From Alphaproteobacteria bacterium (GTDB lineage Bacteria; Planctomycetota; Phycisphaerae; UBA1845), in NCBI GenBank assembly GCA_028285105.1, contig JANQQE010000021.1:186001-250000 (forward strand): 64,000 bases of DNA, read 5' to 3'. Below the pieces are notes generated by a model that saw nothing but the letters and a program-made list of their open reading frames with translations, made no database searches and had not been told where the DNA came from. Both the position numbers and the translations under genes were made by a program. Below, piece by piece: positions 1-9,282 of this stretch (positions are counted from its first letter, which is position 1; every line of letters begins with the position of its first letter).

Positions 1-1
1 G

Positions 2-349
2 TATGGCCTCCTCGCGGGGCTGGAGTTACCAGATTGTTACTACGACGAAATGCGAGACGAATACCGCAACAAACGCGATTTGCTGGCTGACACACTCACG
101 CGAATCGGGTTCACCCCATACATGCCGCAAGGCGCATTCTATATGATGGCCGACTTCGAAATGGGCCGCTATCCGAATTCCATGCACGCGGCAGAGGAGA
201 TCCTTGAGACCGTAGGCGTAGCCACCGTTCCCGGCGCTCCGTTTCATGCCAATCCAGACGATGGCGATACCCAACTTCGCTTCTGTTTTGCAAAGCGGTG
301 GGACGATTTGAAAAAGGCCTGCGAACGGTTATCCAAGCTGAAATCGTAA
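2..349 (+). CDS. Class I/II aminotransferase, C-terminal part (5' end outside window)
   Basis: The reading frame is open from base 2 and ends at a TAA at 347-349, so only the last 115 residues are visible. They match the small domain of fold-type I PLP aminotransferases: an R-D-x-L helix (RNKRDLLADTLTRIGF), a P-x-GAFYMMADF strand, a loop with VPGAPFH, and a strand ending LRFCFAK whose Arg corresponds to the family's carboxylate-binding Arg. The PLP lysine would lie upstream, outside the window. The pattern suits the kynurenine/methionine aminotransferase-like group, but substrate cannot be told from this piece. No terminator is evident before the next gene, 217 bases on. Confidence 0.85.
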   Translation, partial: YGLLAGLELPDCYYDEMRDEYRNKRDLLADTLTRIGFTPYMPQGAFYMMADFEMGRYPNSMHAAEEILETVGVATVPGAPFHANPDDGDTQLRFCFAKRWDDLKKACERLSKLKS

Positions 350-566
350 CGTGTATGTGTCTAAGCGTACCTGACGATTGGACAACTTCCGACATCGAAA
401 GGGATGGTTGGCGTGTCTATAGATATGTAGCAAGACATATGAATGCTGCGGGTATGGACAGAATCATGCCATCTCGCGAGAATCGCGACCTCATGTTGGC
501 AGTTGGGAATTCACATATGGGGACCAGAGAGGCAACCCTTAATTCTTAAGCAATAGAACAGGACAA

Positions 567-1658
567 ATGATGCAACATTTTGACAAGATCAATATCAGCC
601 GAATTGTTTTGACGTTGGCATTAACACTCGGTTTGACCTCGGCGGCGCAGGCGCAGTTGAAAGTGGGCGACCAAGCCCCACCGGTGACGGTGACCGACTG
701 GGTCAAAGGCAAACCGATGGACATCCTCAAGGACAACAAGGGCAAAGTCATCGTCCTGGAGTTCTGGGCAACATGGTGCGCGCCATGCATTCAGATGATT
801 CCCTCGAACACCGAGTTGTATCAGCGCTACAAAGACAAGGGAATGGTCTTTGTCGGCATGACCGATTCCGGACAGGGGCAGCAACTCAGTTCGGTGCAGG
901 CATTCGTCGGGCAGCAGGGCGACCGAATGGATTATCCGATCGCGTTCGACAGCACGATGAAAACCGACATCGCCTACATTCAAGGAACTGGGGCGATGGG
1001 CATCCCGCACGCGGTCGTCATCGGCAAGGACGGCAAGATCGCCTGGTTCGGTCATCCGCTCGAACCGATGATGGAGGCGACCATCAAAGACCTGTTGATG
1101 GACAAATTCGATCCGAACAAGGCGGCAGAAGAAGCCGCTCAACAGGCCAAACTCGCACCGCTGCTCAACGATTTTAACTTTGCGGTGCAACGCGGCGATT
1201 GGGACAAGTGTCTCGAAATCACCGAAAAAATGCTGGCGATCGATCCGGACAACTTCGACGCCATGCGCTTCAACGTCTATATCATGATGGAGGAGCAGCG
1301 CTCCATCGAAAAACTCAAATCCTGGGTTCAGACGATGATGGCCAAACACGGCAGCAATACCCAAACGATGGCCATCCTTTCGTCGCTGATGCTGGCGATG
1401 CCCGAAGTCACCGACCGCCAGCCGGAACTCGCGATTGAAGTCGCCAACAAGGTGCTGACCAACGGGGCAAAGGATGCGGAAAGCCTGCAATTGGTGGCAC
1501 AGACCTTCTATCAATTGGGGTTGGTCGATAGCGCCATTGAGGCTCAAGCGAAAGCCGTCTCGCTCACCGATCAGTTCGACAAGGAGGCCGCCACGCAAGT
1601 CTTGGATTTCTTCAAGCGATGTAAGTCTGCCCAGTCTAAGATCAAGTTTTCCGGTTGA
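567..1658 (+). CDS. Exported TlpA/ResA-like thioredoxin-fold protein with C-terminal TPR-like region
   Basis: This 363-residue protein has an N-terminal signal sequence ending about AAQAQ (residue 30). A redoxin/TlpA domain follows, with FWATWCAPC carrying the CxxC pair at Cys71 and Cys74 and the cis-proline stretch MGIPHAVVI. Residues from about 190 to the end are all-helical with TPR-like spacing. TlpA/ResA proteins act outside the cytoplasmic membrane as thiol reductants, for example in cytochrome c maturation. The client of this one is unknown. It is followed 140 bases later by a PQQ-propeller gene on the same strand and is probably part of an envelope gene group. Confidence 0.85.
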   Translation: MMQHFDKINISRIVLTLALTLGLTSAAQAQLKVGDQAPPVTVTDWVKGKPMDILKDNKGKVIVLEFWATWCAPCIQMIPSNTELYQRYKDKGMVFVGMTDSGQGQQLSSVQAFVGQQGDRMDYPIAFDSTMKTDIAYIQGTGAMGIPHAVVIGKDGKIAWFGHPLEPMMEATIKDLLMDKFDPNKAAEEAAQQAKLAPLLNDFNFAVQRGDWDKCLEITEKMLAIDPDNFDAMRFNVYIMMEEQRSIEKLKSWVQTMMAKHGSNTQTMAILSSLMLAMPEVTDRQPELAIEVANKVLTNGAKDAESLQLVAQTFYQLGLVDSAIEAQAKAVSLTDQFDKEAATQVLDFFKRCKSAQSKIKFSG

Positions 1659-1798
1659 CCTAACCTCGCGCTCTTGAACCATGCGACTTTAGGTTTTTGA
1701 GCAACGCTTTAGGCGACGAATCGAAAGATGCGACCGCCCCCATGTCCCGTTACAATGCGGGCGTCGATTCACAAGCTTTGATTTCGGAGTTGTCACCG

Positions 1799-3106
1799 AT
1801 GATACATCGAATGTCGCTGTTGGCTGGTTGCCTGCTGATTCTCGTTTCAGCCCCACTTGCTGCGGGCCAAACCCCGCTGAGTCCTTCCGATCTGAATGCG
1901 TTGGGCTTCTTCAAATATTGGAGCCTCGATCTGGAAATGGACCGAGGCGGTTATGTGCGCGATGCCGATCGCGTCGATGACAGCCTCTACATCGTCTCTG
2001 AAAAGGGCGACGTTTTCTCGCTCCACGCCGACATCGGTTTGACGCGTTGGTCTCGAAATCTCAGCGAAAGCGTGTATCGGGTATTCGAACCGCAGCACTT
2101 TGCTTCCGAAACCGGCTCGCCGATGGTTGTGATCGCCACGACCCCGCGGGTGTTTGTGTTGGATCGCTATACCGGTGACGAAGTCAAAGATCTGACGTTG
2201 GGCGCATCGGTCGGAACGGCTGTTGTGGCTCAAGGCAATTCTCTCTTTTTTGGAAGCAGCGACGGTCACCTCTATTCGATGGTGTGGGACGACCCCCGCA
2301 AGCACGAAGCCATCTTCCTTTGGAAAGCGATGGCTGGCGGACCCATCGGCGCGACTCCACATTTGGTCAATGGTGGTGAAGATCTCATATTTGCATCGCA
2401 GAGCGGCAACGTGTTCAACTGCACGGCTATTCAAAAGATTCTGAATTGGGATTTCCAAGTCGATGGCGCGATCGAAGGCGAAATTGCCGTCGATTCGGAA
2501 AGCGTCTATGTGGGCAGCACCGATCGGTCTTTGTATAAACTGGACAGGGTATCCGGCGTGCCACGATGGCGCGTGCGATTCCCGGAACCGTTGCACGATG
2601 GTCCGGTGGTCATCGGCAACATGGTGTTTCAATACTGCGATACGGAAGGCGTGTCTGCGATCGATGCCGAAACCGGCAAAGTGTTGTGGAATGCTCCCGG
2701 CGCCAAGAAAGTCGTTTGCCGAACCGGCGATCGCGTGATCGTCAGCGCCGACATGAAGTTGCTGCAGATTGCAGCCGAAACCGGCGAAGTGCTGGAAACG
2801 GTTCATATTCCTCCGCATACCCGACCGCTCGTCAACACCGAGGACGAAACACTTTATTTGGTGTCACGACTTGGCACTGTGTTCTGCGCTAAGCCAAAGG
2901 GACATCCATACCTGACCCCGGAAGCAGTCGCCCTCGCCAAGCGCGAGTTGCATCAACCGCCCGAAATCGCGACCGACACAGACAACGAAGAAGAACTCAA
3001 ACCGCGTTCACCCAAACGCAGCGAAGTCATCAATTGGGAAGATCCGCTCCGCAGCACCACCGACATCCCACCGTTGGCTGGCAAGAATTCGAAGGGCGAA
3101 AGCTAA
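1799..3106 (+). CDS. Exported PQQ-like beta-propeller repeat protein
   Basis: The ATG at 1799 is chosen because a GGAG lies about 9 bases upstream and it gives a clean signal peptide ending APLAAG. An upstream TTG at 1697 would put unrelated sequence before the signal. The mature protein (about 410 residues) consists of repeated strands of the PQQ/YWTD type: LYIVSEKGDVFSLHADIG, LFFGSSDGHLYSM, SVYVGSTDRSLYKLD and GVSAIDAETGKVLW, which fold into a propeller. BamB and PQQ-dehydrogenase families share this fold. No PQQ-binding residue set can be assigned, so an envelope scaffold or binding role is more likely than catalysis. The C-terminal 40 residues are charged and probably disordered. Confidence 0.8.
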   Translation: MIHRMSLLAGCLLILVSAPLAAGQTPLSPSDLNALGFFKYWSLDLEMDRGGYVRDADRVDDSLYIVSEKGDVFSLHADIGLTRWSRNLSESVYRVFEPQHFASETGSPMVVIATTPRVFVLDRYTGDEVKDLTLGASVGTAVVAQGNSLFFGSSDGHLYSMVWDDPRKHEAIFLWKAMAGGPIGATPHLVNGGEDLIFASQSGNVFNCTAIQKILNWDFQVDGAIEGEIAVDSESVYVGSTDRSLYKLDRVSGVPRWRVRFPEPLHDGPVVIGNMVFQYCDTEGVSAIDAETGKVLWNAPGAKKVVCRTGDRVIVSADMKLLQIAAETGEVLETVHIPPHTRPLVNTEDETLYLVSRLGTVFCAKPKGHPYLTPEAVALAKRELHQPPEIATDTDNEEELKPRSPKRSEVINWEDPLRSTTDIPPLAGKNSKGES

Positions 3107-3478
3107 ACGCCCACCGTTTCAAAATGGGTAGACTTTCCGGCGTGTCGAGCTGATGCTTTGGGCCCGACCGAGGGTTCTCATTGCGAGTTTGTGTGTAGTC
3201 ATACTTGGCGCTTGCCGCACACGCTTTGACCTGCCAGACACCCGAACCAGCCTGTGAGAATCCAGCTTGACACGCCCGCGCCCGGAAGTAGGATCGATTC
3301 AGTTTCAGGCGCTCTCAAAGCCGATTTTTGGCGAGATTCTACATTGAGGACAAACCATACGGGTGCGTTCTCGAATATCTGATCGGTGTCGCCTGCGCGA
3401 AGAATTTGATCCGTAGATGCCTTCCGGCTGGGGTACGCCCGGTGCGGACTATTCATTTCAAACAAGGGAGGACCGGCC
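3107..3478 (+). other. Gene-free stretch between propeller and lipoprotein genes
   Basis: About 370 bases without a convincing reading frame. It contains the promoter candidate at 3267-3294, which would give a 5' leader of about 180 bases before the lipoprotein start. The GGGAGG at 3468-3473 is a strong ribosome binding site that fixes the GTG start at 3479. No clear Rho-independent terminator was found for the upstream gene. Confidence 0.5.
3267..3294 (+). promoter_or_regulatory. Candidate sigma70-type promoter for the lipoprotein/SUMF1 genes
   Basis: A perfect -35 TTGACA (3267-3272) is followed after 16 bases by TAGGAT (3289-3294), four of six matches to the -10 consensus. It lies in a gene-free stretch and points at the lipoprotein gene starting at 3479. 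The prediction rests on sequence alone. Confidence 0.45.
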
Positions 3479-4654
3479 GTGAGCGATGCTGCCCGCCATA
3501 CGAACGCACCATTCGGTGCTGCAAAGGCAATTACCACCCAGCGGAACATCAACCGCCTGTTGCTGACCATGTCGAGCGTGGCGATGACGACTGCGATGCT
3601 CGCTTCGGGTTGTTCGCAGCATGCGCTTGAAACCGGCTGGTCCGATCCGAGCAAGGTTCAGGTTCAGTTCTACGCACCACCCGGAGCGACGGTGGCTGTT
3701 CAAAAGACCTTCGGAACCCCACGCCATCAAGTGGCTGCCTATGGTTCCGATCATCGGTTGGAACATTCGCCAGAAGAGTTCGCCGTGTTCAACCTCAAGA
3801 GTGGCCGCACGTTCAACTTCAAGTACACGACGGCAGAAGGATTCCCCGGTGTCAGCATTTATGGCGAGTTGGAAACGCACAAGCCGCGTTCGGAAGAGGC
3901 CTGTAAATTCGTGCGGCAGACATTCGTGCCGATCGTCTTGCCCAGTCGTTACTATCAAAACGATCCGGAACATTACTTCCCGGTGCGCGGTCCTTCGGGG
4001 GCAGGTCTTGACGAGATAGAAATCGAGCATCTCAAGCAGGGCGACCTGATCACGAAAGTCTTCTTCGTCGCCGACCTTCAGCATGCGTGGGAAGCCGTTC
4101 GCGAAATTGATTTCCACATCGACAAGTTGCGCTCGTCGGAAACGGTTCTGAACACGCAACTGGAATTGGTCGACTCTCGTTTTGAAAGCTATCGCCGCGA
4201 AGCGCTCTATGCCGATCCGACCATCGATCCATACGCTGCCCATCAGGACAAGACCGGTCAGAGCAGCCGCTTCATCAAGATCGAGTCCAAGCGTCAGAGC
4301 TTGGAGAACCAGCGATATCTCATCCGTCAACAAATCGAAGACCTGCAAAACGAAAAACGCATTCGCACGCGGCTTCTGGATTCGATGAAGATCGTCAACC
4401 GTCGCGGTTCAATGGTCCTCGCCACTCCGGAAACGCAGTGGGAGTATCACGACACGAGGGATCAGGTCGGAAGAGACCGTATCTATCCCGGCCAGGAGAC
4501 GGGTCCGTACGGCGTGTACCGCACGGGCGACATCGAGTTGCCGGCATTGGGTGAAGTGGTGGTGGTCATGCGGGTGGGTGGCCGACATATGCACTGGGAC
4601 GACCCGCGTCGTGAAATGGTTTCATTCAGCGAAGAGGCTGAAGAGGCCAAGTAA
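3479..4654 (+). CDS. Lipoprotein with central coiled coil, function unknown
   Basis: The GTG start is supported by a GGAGG ten bases upstream. The 391-residue product has a long N-terminal region, a hydrophobic stretch and a lipobox-like LASGC, with Cys45 the likely lipidated residue. Residues 60-170 contain beta-rich sequence (VQVQFYAPPGATVAV, FNLKSGRTFNFKYTT). Residues about 220-310 are Glu/Arg/Gln-rich and predicted to form a coiled coil (QSLENQRYLIRQQIEDLQNE). I recognise no catalytic motif. It is followed 99 bases later by another lipoprotein gene, so an envelope partnership is plausible. Confidence 0.75.
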   Translation: MSDAARHTNAPFGAAKAITTQRNINRLLLTMSSVAMTTAMLASGCSQHALETGWSDPSKVQVQFYAPPGATVAVQKTFGTPRHQVAAYGSDHRLEHSPEEFAVFNLKSGRTFNFKYTTAEGFPGVSIYGELETHKPRSEEACKFVRQTFVPIVLPSRYYQNDPEHYFPVRGPSGAGLDEIEIEHLKQGDLITKVFFVADLQHAWEAVREIDFHIDKLRSSETVLNTQLELVDSRFESYRREALYADPTIDPYAAHQDKTGQSSRFIKIESKRQSLENQRYLIRQQIEDLQNEKRIRTRLLDSMKIVNRRGSMVLATPETQWEYHDTRDQVGRDRIYPGQETGPYGVYRTGDIELPALGEVVVVMRVGGRHMHWDDPRREMVSFSEEAEEAK

Positions 4655-4753
4655 ACTGGATCTCTGCCACGAGGCATGAGAACCATTTGTGGAAGTCATT
4701 CTCAACAATCGATTTTCCGCCGCGCTAGCGGTGTTTGATAGGAGGTCAGCACC

Positions 4754-6133
4754 ATGGAGCCGACGAAACTGAAGTATTCCGGCTTGGCGATGTTCGGCAG
4801 GGCAAACGGGCGAGCAAACATACAAGTCGTGCGTTTGATGATCGTGATAGCAGCGTTCGCAGCGATCACCGGTTGTAGTGGGAACAATTCCTGGAACGAT
4901 ACGCAGTTGGGTGATCAAACGATTAGCGGTCACGGGAACGCAACGCTACTTCCCGATGAATTCGTCCCGCTGACCGGTCTTGATCCAAGCAACCCGCATC
5001 ACTATCCCGACAATTGGCCGCGATTCATCGTGTCGCAGCGCGACAACATGGTGATGGTCTACGTCGATGGCGGCGAGTTCGACATGGGTGAAGGCGAAAA
5101 CCGCCGTCGCGTCTACGTCGATCCGTTCTACATCGACGTCCACGAAGTCACAAACTCGCAGTTCGACCGATTCCGCAAGGATCGTCGCTTTCACACCTGG
5201 TGGAAGCGCAACTGGAATCGCCCATGGATGGAAAGCAACGCCTTCCATACCTATCCCAGCGAATACTATCCGTTCCGATGCTGGACGAAGCAAAAGCTCT
5301 ACCCCGAAATCGCCCACCAGTACCACCTGTGGCGCGGACAAAACCCCAAAGACATCGACTTCTATCTCGATTATTGGGAGCCCGGCCACAACAACGATGA
5401 CCCGGCTCGCAATGTTTCCTGGTGGGAAGGATGGCTGTACAGCGAGTGGTCGAAAAAAATGCTTCCAACCGAAGCCCAGTGGGAGTTGGCCGCCCGTGGC
5501 AAGCGCGACAATCGCACGTTCCCCTGGGGCGAAAATGCCGGCGGCGCCGAAAAACTTTGCAACACTGCCGAACAAGGTTTCAACGATGGACACGATTACG
5601 TCGCATCGGTGATGGAGTACGGCGGAGGTGTCAGCCCGTACGGCTGCTACAACATGTCCGGAAATGTCTGGGAATGGTGCATCGACAACTACGATCCGAA
5701 TTTCGCCCTGCGCTCGCGTAACTTCCCGTGGGTCGATCCGTATCCGTATGAACCGCATGAGCATCCCGGTGGACAAATGGATGTCGATGATGGCGTTGAA
5801 GTGAATCCGGTTGGCCCGCTTCATGGCGATCGACGTGCCATGCGCGGCGGTTCGTACACCCGCAGCCTCGACGGATGTCAGGTCACAAGCCGACGCGGTG
5901 CCCGGCCTGACGTACATCAGATGGATGTCGGTTTCCGCTGCGTCCTGCCGCTACCCGGCGTAGTTCCCGAACCAATCATGCAGACCCGGGTGCAACCAGC
6001 CGCCCGGCGTCCGTCTTCGCCACCACCGGTCGCAACTGCTCCTCCGCCCAGCAACAGCGAATTTCAATATTGGGAGGTACCCTGCGAAGATTGCCCGCCA
6101 GGATCGCTCGGCGGAACCGACTGCAACAAATAA
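4754..6133 (+). CDS. SUMF1/FGE-fold lipoprotein (GldK/GldJ-like), probably non-catalytic
   Basis: A GGAGG sits eight bases before the ATG. A hydrophobic stretch ends in a lipobox AAITGC (Cys41). Residues about 95-400 form an FGE-sulfatase domain: GGEFDMGEGENRRRVYVDPF, YIDVHEVTNSQFDRF, LPTEAQWELAARG, NMSGNVWEW and RAMRGGSYTRS...GFRCVLP. Formylglycine-generating enzymes need a Cys pair in GGSYMC...C; here the first Cys is replaced (GGSYTR), so sulfatase-activating chemistry is unlikely. SUMF1-fold lipoproteins without that pair occur as structural envelope components, such as the gliding proteins GldJ/GldK in Bacteroidota. The last 50 residues are Pro-rich. A strong terminator follows directly. 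Confidence 0.8.
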   Translation: MEPTKLKYSGLAMFGRANGRANIQVVRLMIVIAAFAAITGCSGNNSWNDTQLGDQTISGHGNATLLPDEFVPLTGLDPSNPHHYPDNWPRFIVSQRDNMVMVYVDGGEFDMGEGENRRRVYVDPFYIDVHEVTNSQFDRFRKDRRFHTWWKRNWNRPWMESNAFHTYPSEYYPFRCWTKQKLYPEIAHQYHLWRGQNPKDIDFYLDYWEPGHNNDDPARNVSWWEGWLYSEWSKKMLPTEAQWELAARGKRDNRTFPWGENAGGAEKLCNTAEQGFNDGHDYVASVMEYGGGVSPYGCYNMSGNVWEWCIDNYDPNFALRSRNFPWVDPYPYEPHEHPGGQMDVDDGVEVNPVGPLHGDRRAMRGGSYTRSLDGCQVTSRRGARPDVHQMDVGFRCVLPLPGVVPEPIMQTRVQPAARRPSSPPPVATAPPPSNSEFQYWEVPCEDCPPGSLGGTDCNK

Positions 6134-6159
6134 CTGTCGGCAATCGATATGATACCAAC

Positions 6160-6198
6160 AAGGAGTGCTTCGTGATTTGCGAAGCGCTCCTTTTTTTT
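6160..6198 (+). terminator. Rho-independent terminator after the SUMF1-fold lipoprotein gene
   Basis: A 13-bp stem (AAGGAGTGCTTCG with CGAAGCGCTCCTT, one G-U pair) closes a 7-base loop and runs into eight consecutive T residues at 6191-6198. It separates the envelope genes from purH. Confidence 0.9.
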
Positions 6199-6239
6199 GC
6201 GCGCCTTGTAAGCCGACCACCGGCAGGTAGTCTACGCCC

Positions 6240-7883
6240 ATGGCATCGACACCCATCAAACGGGCACTGATCAGCGTCTTTGACAAAACTGGAATCGTCG
6301 AGTTCGCACAAAGTTTGGTAAATGAATTCGGCGTTGAAATCATTTCGACGGGTGGGACAGCAAAATTGTTGGTCGACTCGGGGTTGAACGTAACCCTGGT
6401 CGAGCAAGTGACCGGCACAAGCGAAATGCTTGATGGCCGCGTCAAGACGCTGCACCCGCGCATTCATGCCGGCATTCTTGCCGACCGCAACAAACCCGAT
6501 CACGTCCGGCAACTAACCGACGCAGGGATTGAATCGATCGACCTCGTCGTCGTGAATCTCTATCCGTTTGAAAAGACCGTCTCTCAACCAAATTGCACTT
6601 TCGCTCAGGCGATCGAAATGATCGACATCGGCGGCCCATGCATGTTGCGCGCGGCGGCTAAGAATCATGAGAACACATGCGTAGTTTACGGCAACCCAAA
6701 CGCATACGATTCGGTGCTGACAATGCTTCGCGAGACCGGCAACATCGCGACAGAACGACGAGCCAAATTCGCTGCCGACGTCTTCAGCCAAACCAGTACC
6801 TACGATGCGCAGATTGAAAAATACTTGCGCGGTCAATCAAGCACTGTTGAAACGTTGCCACCGCAATTATCGATCAATACAACACTCGCCAAGACGCTGC
6901 GCTACGGCGAAAACCATCATCAAGTTGCTGGCTTGTATGTTGGCGATCAGACATCATCGGGGAGCGTCGCCAGTGGCGATGTCATTCAAGGCGAGATGTC
7001 GTTCAACAACTACGTCGATGCCAATGCTGCCGTCGAACTCTGCAACGAACTCGACCGTGCGTTTCCCGGTCGGATCGTCTGCGTACTCGTCAAACACACC
7101 AATGCCTGCGGGGTCGGCATTGCCAAAACGTTTGAAGAAGCCTATCGCAAGGCGTACCTCTCGGACCCAACTGCCGCTTTCGGAGGAGTACTCGCACAAA
7201 ATGTCGCTGTCACTAAAGAGACAGCCAACTGTGTGATGGAGACCTACGCTCGGTTCGGTAAGGACGCCGGCATGAAAGGCTTCTTTGTCGAAGTGTGGAC
7301 CGCCCCCGACTTCGCAGATGAATCGGTAGCGCTGATTCAGCAATCCAAGTCATGGGGCCAACGGGTCCGATTGTTGTCACTTGGCAAAAGCGGCAATAAC
7401 GAATCGCGCAGTCCGACACAGATTCGGCAGATTTCCGGCGGATGCGTCGCACAGTCTGCCGACAACGAAGGTCTTAACGAAGACAAGTGGCACATTGCAA
7501 CCGATCGTCTTCCTACCGAACCAGAGTGGAACCATTTGAAACTGGCTTGGCTCGTCTGCAAGCATACCAAGAGCAACGCCATTACGATTTGCAATGACAA
7601 CATGCTCATCGGCAGCGGTATGGGCCAAACAAGTCGCATCATGAGTTGTCGAATCGCCACGTGGCAAGCTCGCGAAAACGGCCACGAACACCAGCTGACC
7701 GGTGCCGCCGCCGCATCGGATGCGTTCTTCCCATTTCCGGATGGCCCAAAAATTCTTATCGACGCGGGCATTGGCGCAATCATTCAACCCGGTGGGTCGA
7801 AACGCGACGAAGACGTAATCGCCGCATGCAACCAAGCCAACATCGCCATGGTGCTGACGGACACCCGCCACTTTAGACACTAA
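6240..7883 (+). CDS. purH: Bifunctional AICAR formyltransferase / IMP cyclohydrolase
   Basis: PurH carries out the last two steps of de novo IMP synthesis in the cytoplasm: formylation of AICAR by 10-formyl-THF and ring closure to IMP. The 547-residue length is typical. The N-terminal MGS-like cyclohydrolase domain shows ISVFDKTGI, IISTGGT and LDGRVKTLHP. The C-terminal transformylase domain carries the catalytic Lys-His pair in LVKHTNACGVG (residues 285-286) and SFNNYVDANAA. Near the C terminus AASDAFFPFPDG is the conserved family signature. The gene stands alone behind a terminator and converges on asd with about 80 bases between them. Confidence 0.97.
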   Translation: MASTPIKRALISVFDKTGIVEFAQSLVNEFGVEIISTGGTAKLLVDSGLNVTLVEQVTGTSEMLDGRVKTLHPRIHAGILADRNKPDHVRQLTDAGIESIDLVVVNLYPFEKTVSQPNCTFAQAIEMIDIGGPCMLRAAAKNHENTCVVYGNPNAYDSVLTMLRETGNIATERRAKFAADVFSQTSTYDAQIEKYLRGQSSTVETLPPQLSINTTLAKTLRYGENHHQVAGLYVGDQTSSGSVASGDVIQGEMSFNNYVDANAAVELCNELDRAFPGRIVCVLVKHTNACGVGIAKTFEEAYRKAYLSDPTAAFGGVLAQNVAVTKETANCVMETYARFGKDAGMKGFFVEVWTAPDFADESVALIQQSKSWGQRVRLLSLGKSGNNESRSPTQIRQISGGCVAQSADNEGLNEDKWHIATDRLPTEPEWNHLKLAWLVCKHTKSNAITICNDNMLIGSGMGQTSRIMSCRIATWQARENGHEHQLTGAAAASDAFFPFPDGPKILIDAGIGAIIQPGGSKRDEDVIAACNQANIAMVLTDTRHFRH

Positions 7884-7964
7884 GAATCAATCAAACTTAA
7901 AGACACACAATCGTGATGACACTCGATCTTGAATGCTGTCGAAATTGATCGCAACAGACGAAAG

Positions 7965-8963
7965 TCAGAGCAACTCTGCAATCTGCACGGCATTCAGCGC
8001 CGCTCCCTTAAGCAACTGGTCGCCGCTGACAAACATGTCGATGCCACAACCGTCCGGCTGACTGATGTCCTGTCGAATTCTGCCGACCAGCACTTCATCT
8101 TTACCACTTGCGTCAATTGGCATTGGATAATGCTGCGGATCGCGTTGATCGACAACGCGCACCCCGGGGGCGTTGCTTAAGACCTCGCGCACTTCTTCGG
8201 GTGTGATCGGATTGGTGAATTGAAGGTTGATCGCTTCGCTGTGGGCGCGCATCACCGGCACGCGCACGCACGTTGCGGTGATCTGGATGTCGTCGCTGTG
8301 AAACATCTTTCGCGTTTCGTTGACCATCTTCATCTCTTCGGTGTTGTAACCGTTTTCGCCAACTTCCGAGTTGTGCGAAAAGAGATTGAAAGCGTATTGA
8401 AAGGGAAAAATGTTCGGTTGAGGCGTCTTGCCTGCAAGCACTTCGCGTGATTCCCGTTCGAGTTCAAGCATCGCAGCCTGACCCGCACCGCTGGCGGCTT
8501 GGTAGGTGCTGACGACGATTCGCTTGATTGGATTGACTTTGTGCAGCGGCCAAACAGGTACGACCATGATGATCGTCGAACAGTTCGGATTGGCGATGAT
8601 CCCGTTGTGCTGGCGCGCGTCTTCGGGATTGACTTCGGGAACGACGAGCGGCGTGTGTGAATCCATACGAAACGCCGACGAGTTATCAACCACCACACAG
8701 CCAGCTTCTGCGGCAATCGGTGCATACTCTTTGCTGATGCTTCCGCCGGCACTGAAAAGCGCCAGGTCAACGCCATCGAAGCTAGCCGGTGTGAGTTCTT
8801 CGACGACGAGGTCGCTGCCGTTGAAGAAAACTTTCTTACCCGCACTGCGCGCCGAAGCCAGCAGTTTAATCGCCCCGGCTTGCATATTGCGCTGGTCGAT
8901 CAGAGACAAAAACTCCTGCCCCACTGCACCGGTTGCGCCAACGATAGCCACACATTTGAACAT
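7965..8963 (-). CDS. asd: Aspartate-semialdehyde dehydrogenase
   Basis: Asd reduces aspartyl phosphate to aspartate semialdehyde with NADPH, the branch point to lysine/diaminopimelate, threonine and methionine. Starting at the ATG at 8963 gives 332 residues, the family's usual size, beginning right at the Rossmann motif MFKCVAIVGATGAVGQ. The frame continues upstream to 9062, but those 33 residues do not resemble the family. The catalytic Cys is in IIANPNCSTI (Cys128), and the substrate/His region begins TYQAASGAGQAAM. The gene is transcribed towards purH and is divergent from the ATP synthase operon. Confidence 0.96.
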   Translation of the reverse strand: MFKCVAIVGATGAVGQEFLSLIDQRNMQAGAIKLLASARSAGKKVFFNGSDLVVEELTPASFDGVDLALFSAGGSISKEYAPIAAEAGCVVVDNSSAFRMDSHTPLVVPEVNPEDARQHNGIIANPNCSTIIMVVPVWPLHKVNPIKRIVVSTYQAASGAGQAAMLELERESREVLAGKTPQPNIFPFQYAFNLFSHNSEVGENGYNTEEMKMVNETRKMFHSDDIQITATCVRVPVMRAHSEAINLQFTNPITPEEVREVLSNAPGVRVVDQRDPQHYPMPIDASGKDEVLVGRIRQDISQPDGCGIDMFVSGDQLLKGAALNAVQIAELL

Positions 8964-9125
8964 GGATTTACAGCCTGTGAAATGACCGCCCGATATGATG
9001 CGTCGGAGCCCCGCAACGCCGTCCGATCGAAGTAACTTCTGCCCCATGATAGACGGTAGCAAAACCCCTCTATTTGGTCAACGACGGCCCTTGCCAAGTG
9101 CGCTAAATTACTGTCATTTGTGGGG

Positions 9126-9155
9126 TTGACGCATGATCGGGCACATTGCTAGACT
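9126..9155 (+). promoter_or_regulatory. Candidate sigma70-type promoter of the ATP synthase operon
   Basis: TTGACG (9126-9131) and TAGACT (9150-9155) are separated by 18 bases, within the asd-atp divergent region and about 125 bases before the first atp gene. Five of six -35 and four of six -10 positions match. No other strong promoter was seen before atpB. Confidence 0.5.
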
Positions 9156-9282
9156 ACCGCCCCGCGCTGGCAACAATGAGCCTTCGGGGCGCACCTCAAC
9201 AGCAGTTTCAAGATGCCCCCAATGCCGGTGACAACAGCATCCCAAAGTGTCACCAAGTAACACCAGCGACGGAAAGTACGAC

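Noticed and set aside
298..549. 83-codon frame after the aminotransferase
   Set aside because: Overlaps the aminotransferase 3' end out of frame, lacks a ribosome binding site and has no recognisable features.
621..1682. 353-codon open frame on the minus strand
   Set aside because: It is the antisense shadow of the TlpA-like gene, whose signal peptide and CxxC motif are clear. The minus-strand translation is Arg/His-rich with no family resemblance.
4946..5917. 323-codon open frame on the minus strand
   Set aside because: Antisense to the SUMF1-fold domain, low-complexity Val/Ile/Asp composition typical of a shadow frame.
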